Shown one piece after another: positions 58,429-64,000 of a stretch of DNA of 64,000 nt. Source of the DNA: Scortum barcoo (taxonomy: Eukaryota; Chordata; Actinopteri; Centrarchiformes; Terapontidae); contig CM041541.1 in the NCBI GenBank assembly GCA_023238725.1, positions 10,006,044 to 10,070,043 of the forward strand. Reading direction: 5' to 3'. A program made the translations under genes and the position numbers. Position 1 is the first letter of the stretch; each line of letters opens with the position of its first letter. Below the pieces are notes generated by a model. It searched no databases, was not told the origin of the DNA, and saw only the letters and a program-made list of their open reading frames with translations.

Positions 58429-58446
58429 TCTCTCTCTCTCTCTCTC
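58429..58446. repeat. (TC)9 in a C/T-rich tract
   Basis: Nine TC units within a C/T-rich stretch from about 58385 to 58490. Ser/Leu and Arg/Glu frames here are artefacts. Confidence 0.85.
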
Positions 58447-58975
58447 GCTCCTTCGCTCTCTCCTCCCCTCCATACCTGGCTTCCTGACTTGTTTTATCTC
58501 TCTGCTGGTGGGAACACAAACCCCAGTGTTTCTTTCTCTTCATCCTCTTCTTTGATGATGTTTTACGAATTCACTTGGCAGGCTACAGAGCCGTCTTCCT
58601 GGGACTCGAGGCTGCACGCGTGTGCCTAAAAACAAGATTAAGGCGCACACTTCTCATAAAACAGGTGTTGTCAGCGTCTAACAGGTTGAATTCTCTTCTT
58701 TCTTACCTGATGCAATCCCCACTTTATGCCTCACAAGACAGTGGATAGTGGTATTTAGCACCAATGAGAGTGAGCACGGGGTTCGGTTCGCACAAACATT
58801 TATTCCTTGTTTCTCCTCTCGTAAGTCTGACTTTCTTCAACATGCTCGCTTTCTCACTTTAACCATTTTGGTGAAAGTTGAGAAACAAAAAGTTGAGTTT
58901 TACGATGTTTTAAAGTTAAGATATCTGAAGTACCATTGCAAAACAGATTTCTAATAAAACCCTCTCTTGACAACA

Positions 58976-59470
58976 CAGTACTTTTATTTATTTATTAACT
59001 CTGCTAGATTTACTATTACTATTATTACAAGATGATCATAACAGCAAAATGGTATGAATGTATTGATGAAACAGAATTAACAATCTGATCATATTTATTA
59101 ATATAGCACTCAGAGGATGAGTACTTTTACTTTGAAAATTTATATTGTTTGACATTGAAAAAGGTTTTTGTATTTCTTGCTACAAGGTAAAACAGACGGT
59201 CAATACCCTGCTCATGTCTGTCCACAAAGCTGTAGCTGGTTAGCTTAGCATGAAGACTGGAAATGGTCATTAAGCTGTCTGCAGCCTTAAATTTAACAGA
59301 TGGATATGAGTGTGATATAAATTGGACACAAATATGCCTAAAAACTATTGCTTGAAGTTAATGTTGCCGTACTTTTATTTAAGCCACCATTTACTTGTTG
59401 TATCTTTACATCGTTGTGTTGATATTTTCACTCAAAGATAAGTATCTGAGTATTTCATCCATTACTGAAG
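58976..59470 (+). mobile_element. Composite relic: ACTTTTACTT-family element with inserted TTAGCTTAGC-family pieces
   Basis: Left part: ACTTTTATTTATTTATTAAC and GATGAGTACTTTTACTTTGA (59117-59136). Right part: CATTTACTTGTTGTATCTTT through AGTATCTGAGTATTTCATCC to ATTACTG, the end of the same hAT-like family. Between them lies AATACCCTGCTCATGTCTGT then GGTTAGCTTAGCATGAAGAC (59202-59261) from the second family, and at 59292-59322 TTTAACAGATGGATATGAGT, which fits the same second-family part in reverse orientation. All pieces are diverged and non-coding. Confidence 0.6.
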
Positions 59471-62099
59471 GTGTGTGAGGTCAGCAGGTAGTGTGTATGC
59501 GCGTGCACAGAGGGCAACGCTCTCGCTCTTATGGAGAAAGTAGAGGGACTCTGATCACACTAAATATTCAACTGCATGTCCCATCAACCCCAAGGCGCTA
59601 TTGGAAATTACATTACTGTTCAGGAAGCCGGGAAGGCTCCATCCATCTAACCGCATGTAGACCTCTCAGGTGGTGTGTGTCATGGGAGTCAGACCGCTGA
59701 TTGGGTCTCGTACTGTATAGGCTATGACATATATATTTAATCATGGAAAAAAAAAATACAATATTATATGTTTGCACCACCGGGTTTATATCTTTTCTTC
59801 ACCTTTCAGATGTGTGTACTTGCATCCTCTGCGTGTTTACTCAGCTCAGTCTCTCACCTCCAGCTAATTCTCACACCCCGCTGATGAATTTCATAGCGCG
59901 CACGTCGGGCTGGGAATCGTATAAGCCGGAGAATATACAGTAGGTGTCGCGGGGGTTTTTTCGTGCCCGCTCAGCAAGTTTAGTTTGAAAGCAAATTGCA
60001 GGGGTGAGTGCAGACAGCAAAAAATTCTTCTCAATCATGGATGACAGTGGAAACCTTGTCATAGAGTTAATATAGAAGATTTTGATCAGATTTAAAGTTT
60101 TTAGTCAATACTTTTATCAGTATGCCCGACAAAGTTAATGGACAGACACAGAGACCAAACAGAGAACTAAAAAAACAAAAAGGAGAGTGGATACTGGACT
60201 TAAATTCATCAGGTGGACAGAAACACAAGTCTGAGATTCGCCATTCAAGATAAAGGGTGATAATATGTCAAAGTTCACAGCTTGTCTCAGCAGCTGTTCA
60301 GGTTTAAATTTGACCAAAATAAATGAATAAATCAAGTACTTTCATTTGTGTAGGGACGGCTTAAATTTCAAGATCTAAAATGATATGCAATATAATGCAA
60401 GCAGTTAAAAGTCCTCTGTGGTGCTTGCAACTGGTTATTAAACAGTCTCATTTTAATACCGGTGCCTCAAAGCTAACAAGACCAACAGCAAAAAGCTATT
60501 TCTATACGTTTTTAATAGTCATTCTTAATTCCCTGCCACCAAGTGAGATTTTTCTGTGACATCAGATAAAAAAGGTGCTGGAGTTTGTTCTGGTTGAATA
60601 CGAGTTTCTTCAGCTGCTAACTGAGCGGAGGAAAACATCGTAAAAATCAACACAAAATGAAAAAGTTCTACTGAGCTGATTTAACTAAACAACTCATCTA
60701 TGGCTTCATTTTTGATGATTAGATGGATTTGACCCCACAACATCAAGATTTCTAAGGTCCTGGCTGTGACCTCTCCTGTTATGGACACAAAAACCTGTAA
60801 TTTTGCAAAGTGGTGACACATTTGGCGTCTAAAGCGACAGGAGTGAATTAAAAAGAGAGGTGAATGAAATTATGCCGATTCCAGCTGCTTCCTCTCAGTG
60901 TCACCCACGGCTGACCTGCCTTTTTTTTTTTTCCACCGAGTCTTCTGAGAAGCTTCCACTTCACCCTCCTTTCTTTCCAGTTTTGTAAACCTCAGTACGT
61001 GAACGCAACGGGTGTCACGAGTGTCGCCGCCGCCACCGTTATCCCATCTCCCTGGCTCACCGTGGCGGCTGCCGCTGCTGCTGCTGAGCTGTTTGTTTAG
61101 GAATCTGGGCCCGAAAATTGTATTCCATCGACCATGCTCGCTATCAACACACAATTATCTGGGTTAATCATGTGGAACTGTGGCAAATTCACCTGGGGCT
61201 CAGGAACTAATGACATTCGCGTCTGGCCCTGCTTTAGTGAAATGGCCCCGGCACCTGCAGCAGGAACACGGAGATTGCCAAAGAAAATTTGGTCTCATTT
61301 CGTCCTCCTCGACTCCCCCCACACTCCTCCCCTCCCTCCATGCAACCCCTCCCTCTCACCCACTTCCTCCCTTTCACTTCCACCCATCCCCCCCTTTCCA
61401 ATCTCTCTGTCTCTCATCCCGTTTCCATCCCACTTCGTCTTTAAATTTGTAAATCTTTCAGGTTTCCTCCTCTGCCCCTTTCTTTTTCTTTTTTTTTTGT
61501 TTCTCTCGCTTTCCTTCTTTCTCCTCCTGGCAAAAGGGGGATGACCGCATGATCGCATAGTCGCTCGCGCCCAATCACGACAATCTTCGCGCCTCTTGTG
61601 TAATCACTATATTTCCAGCTTCGCTACCTGTGTAACACCTGAACGGTAGAGGGTGGAAAGTGAGGAGGTGACGGAAGAGATGATATCTCTCGCGACGAAT
61701 TTGTGACTCGGGTTCCGGACAGACAGCGACTGGTGTTCTCGCTGTATAATTAAGAAAGTGATTGAGTGCAGTCAGCGGGGTGTTGATGCTCTTTCTCCAT
61801 CACACTTTCTCTCCCTTGCTCTCTTTGTCTTTCTCTCTGCCGCACACACTCAATCACACACACACACGCGTCATTTCCACCAACTTGGAGGAAGTGGAGG
61901 AACTCAATGCTCATAATTATACATCAATACAAACATATGTTTCCCAATCACAGTTGCCATCCATGTGTGAAATGGGTGTCACACCATTGGACGTCTCATT
62001 ATTTGTGAAGTGCGCGTGCCGTCTCAACACTTTGGCGACCACCCACACCGGTCACAGCAGCTGTGTAATGTACCTCCTCTGCTGATAATCTCGCACAGA
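59471..62099. other. Unique DNA, no gene recognised
   Basis: AT-rich at 60060-60860, C/T-rich at 61300-61530 (giving Pro/Ser/Phe frames), CGCCGCCGCCACCG near 61024, T-runs near 60921 and 61490, and (AC)7 at 61855-61868. No gene, RNA gene or repeat family recognised. Confidence 0.5.
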
Positions 62100-62420
62100 G
62101 CTTTTTGCATGCCCAGCGCGCCGCACAATGGATTCTATTTCCAACAGTCCTCGTTTGGCGCAAGGTGCGAAACGAATCCGCCCTTCCTTCGGGGAAACGC
62201 CTCGGGTCGGCGTGGACGGATGCATCGTTCCGCCGGACAGCAGTAGATGAGCTGTTCGTTGGGTTTGTTTCTTTTTCACACGTTGCGCACTCCCTCGCTC
62301 GGCAAATGACAATTGCTGCAGCGCTATCACACGGAGTTCGCCTCAGTGCGCATCACAGTCACATTTTGAATCGTGGGCTGCTTAAAGAGCAGTCGGCCTG
62401 ACTCAAAGGCTGCGGACTCC
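62100..62420. other. CpG-rich patch
   Basis: About 17 CpGs fall within 130 bases (62115-62240), far above the surroundings. Overlapping open frames of 78-98 codons occur on both strands, as expected where TA-containing stops are rare. No recognised product. Such patches in fish DNA may be unmethylated promoters, enhancers or exons. Confidence 0.5.
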
Positions 62421-64000
62421 CGAGCTCTCCCACTGGGTGACTTCTGCGAGTCTGCTTTTTCTTTCCCAGTCAGTCACTGCCACGTTCAAAGAGACACTGG
62501 GGAAGTTAACTTGCTGGTGGCTTAACCACCTTTCATTTAGAGCTCAACCAAAGAGAAAGATTTTTATCTAAAATGGAGTCTCCCTTTTACTCCAAAGTAA
62601 ATTCCTCCAGTTTGCATTGTCAAGCATGGACATTTCTTCACCCAAGTTTTGAGTAACAACACAGCCTCAAGGCCCTAAAGGTCTGGTTGGTGTGTTTAAT
62701 TTGAGTTGTGGTAAATGCAGATATGGACATACAAGTAGCCCTGCATTGCTGTGCGTTCAGACGGATCGTGAGGTGAGTTTAAGGCACGGTGAGTGCATAC
62801 AAAGTTAATGGGAAGACACAAGTGGGTGCGAATATGCGCCCCCAGGGGAGAGGTTGAGACATGAACTGAGGCAAGGACGTGACCACACAGGCTGAAAAAA
62901 AAAAAAAAAGTTCTCATCCAGGGGCTGTATGAAATGTAACATTCGAAATTGAAGACGAAAAAGGGAAAGAGACAATGACAGAACTTTTGAGAGGTTTTTT
63001 TCTGGTTTTCAAGTTGGTCAGAGGCTGAAATGCCACATTAAACACAAACACACACAAAATCAGGCCTTGCTAGCTTACAGAGGGTGGCAGTACAGTTGGT
63101 ACATTGGATGTTTAGGATGAATGAACAGACCTCTTAAAGGGTCACATTTGTGCAAAGAAAGTGAAGCTTGTGTTGTTTGCATTTAGTTTTAAGGATTTCT
63201 AGGGCCTTGTGTCAAAATCTAATCTTAGAGTCCCAAAAATGTTAATTAACTCCGTGCTTGCATATCCCTCAACAAATTTACAGTTTGTCAAATTAAATCA
63301 AAGTTAACCCCTGCATGCATGAGGTATTGCTTTAGTGTTTTTTGTCCCACCTTGCTCTCCTCTCTGTAGATGGCCTTGGACTGGAGTTTGGCGACACGTT
63401 TGTATGGAAGTTGCAGCTTATTTGCCATTTGGAGCCACCAACACACGGCCGAGACGAGCCTTAAATATCGCCGTTGTGTCTGAAATACACGCAGATATAT
63501 TTGCAGACAGGCGTATTTCAGCACGCAGAAATATATTCAAGGCCACAACTGTGGGGCTAATTGAAAAACGTTCACCAAAATAATCAAATTTAAAGCTTAA
63601 GAATGCACTCGAGCCCACATAAGGCGCAACATCAGGGCACACACACACACACACAAAAACACAGGGAGCATGTCTTGCTGCTCCGGAGTCCGTGACGTGG
63701 TTTAACAGTCTCACAGGATCCATAAAACACCCCCGAAGGCTTCATATAATCTCTCCTTTTTTCCTGCTTAATAGGAGATAATACAAGCGTGCACCCCGAT
63801 GAATCAATATGCAACAGCAGCTTTAGTTTGATAATTAATACCAGTGTTGGAAATAGATTTGTGATTTGGCAGGGCAGGTTCTGATACGACTCCGGTCTCC
63901 CCTCTTCTCTCTCTCACTCTCCCTCTCTTCCTCTCGACAGCCAAAGTCCCCGTTCCACTCTCTATCCACATCCCATTGAACTAATCTTATTCATTTTTTT
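62421..64000. other. Unique DNA to the window end
   Basis: A-run at 62896-62909, (AC)8 at 63639-63655, and a C/T-rich stretch at 63895-63965. No gene or repeat family recognised. Confidence 0.5.

Noticed and set aside
1..64000. CRISPR arrays, prokaryotic operons, phage or bacterial mobile elements
   Set aside because: No regularly spaced short repeats with unique spacers and no bacterial-type gene organisation; repeats and composition point to a fish genome.

Overview
This window looks like vertebrate nuclear DNA, most probably from a percomorph (spiny-rayed) teleost fish. It is about 60% A+T with many dinucleotide, AAT, ATTT and GA microsatellites and poly-A/T runs. It carries worn copies of interspersed repeats that I remember as abundant in percomorph genomes: a CAGTGGTGG-ended element built around ACTTTTACTT-type sequence, a family with the core CAACTATTGGATGG, a family with the core TTAGCTTAGCATAAAGACTGG, and two dead Tc1-type transposons. 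No operons, ribosome binding sites or bacterial-type genes were seen. All family names rest on memory of the repeats, not on a database search.

I found no protein-coding gene that I can defend. Open frames are short, mostly follow simple repeats or CpG-rich patches, and match no protein family I recognise apart from the two transposase remnants. The window therefore reads as a gene desert or the inside of very long introns. Several short open segments lie next to strong splice-site matches: near 4.5, 12.2, 20.2, 25.8, 31.1, 45.7 and 48.4 kb. They are recorded as low-confidence candidate exons. Strong polypyrimidine-AG signals are common here by chance, so transcript evidence is needed for each. 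The best are an ambiguous GC-rich island at 12160-12259 and a terminal-exon-like arrangement at 20217-20523 (strong acceptor, 86-codon open frame, stop, AATAAA, T-rich downstream element).

Layout. 1-7.8 kb: unique sequence with GT/GA repeats, one exact PBX-MEIS decamer and one candidate exon. 7.8-10.7 kb: two pieces of one repeat family flanking 2.3 kb that contains a Tc1-type transposase relic. 10.7-23 kb: mostly unique sequence with a second repeat family at 16.5 kb and several candidate exons. 23-30 kb: LINE-tail-like and hAT-like relics, a four-unit diverged tandem repeat and a faint 5S-rRNA-like segment. 30.4-31.5 kb: a promoter-like motif cluster, a consensus splice donor and an 11-bp inverted repeat. 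31.5-39 kb: long AT-rich unique DNA with G-rich simple sequence near 38.3 kb. 39.2-42.4 kb: a diverged tandem repeat and another hAT-like relic. 42.4-56 kb: unique sequence, a second exact PBX-MEIS decamer, CTCF-like cores and small CpG-rich patches. 56-59.5 kb: a cluster of transposon relics, including a nested or inverted composite. 59.5-64 kb: unique sequence with a CpG-rich patch at 62.1-62.4 kb.

The unique, complex sequence rich in TAAT cores, octamers and CCAAT boxes is what one expects of regulatory DNA around a developmental gene, but conservation cannot be judged from one sequence. I did not find a convincing new biological system.
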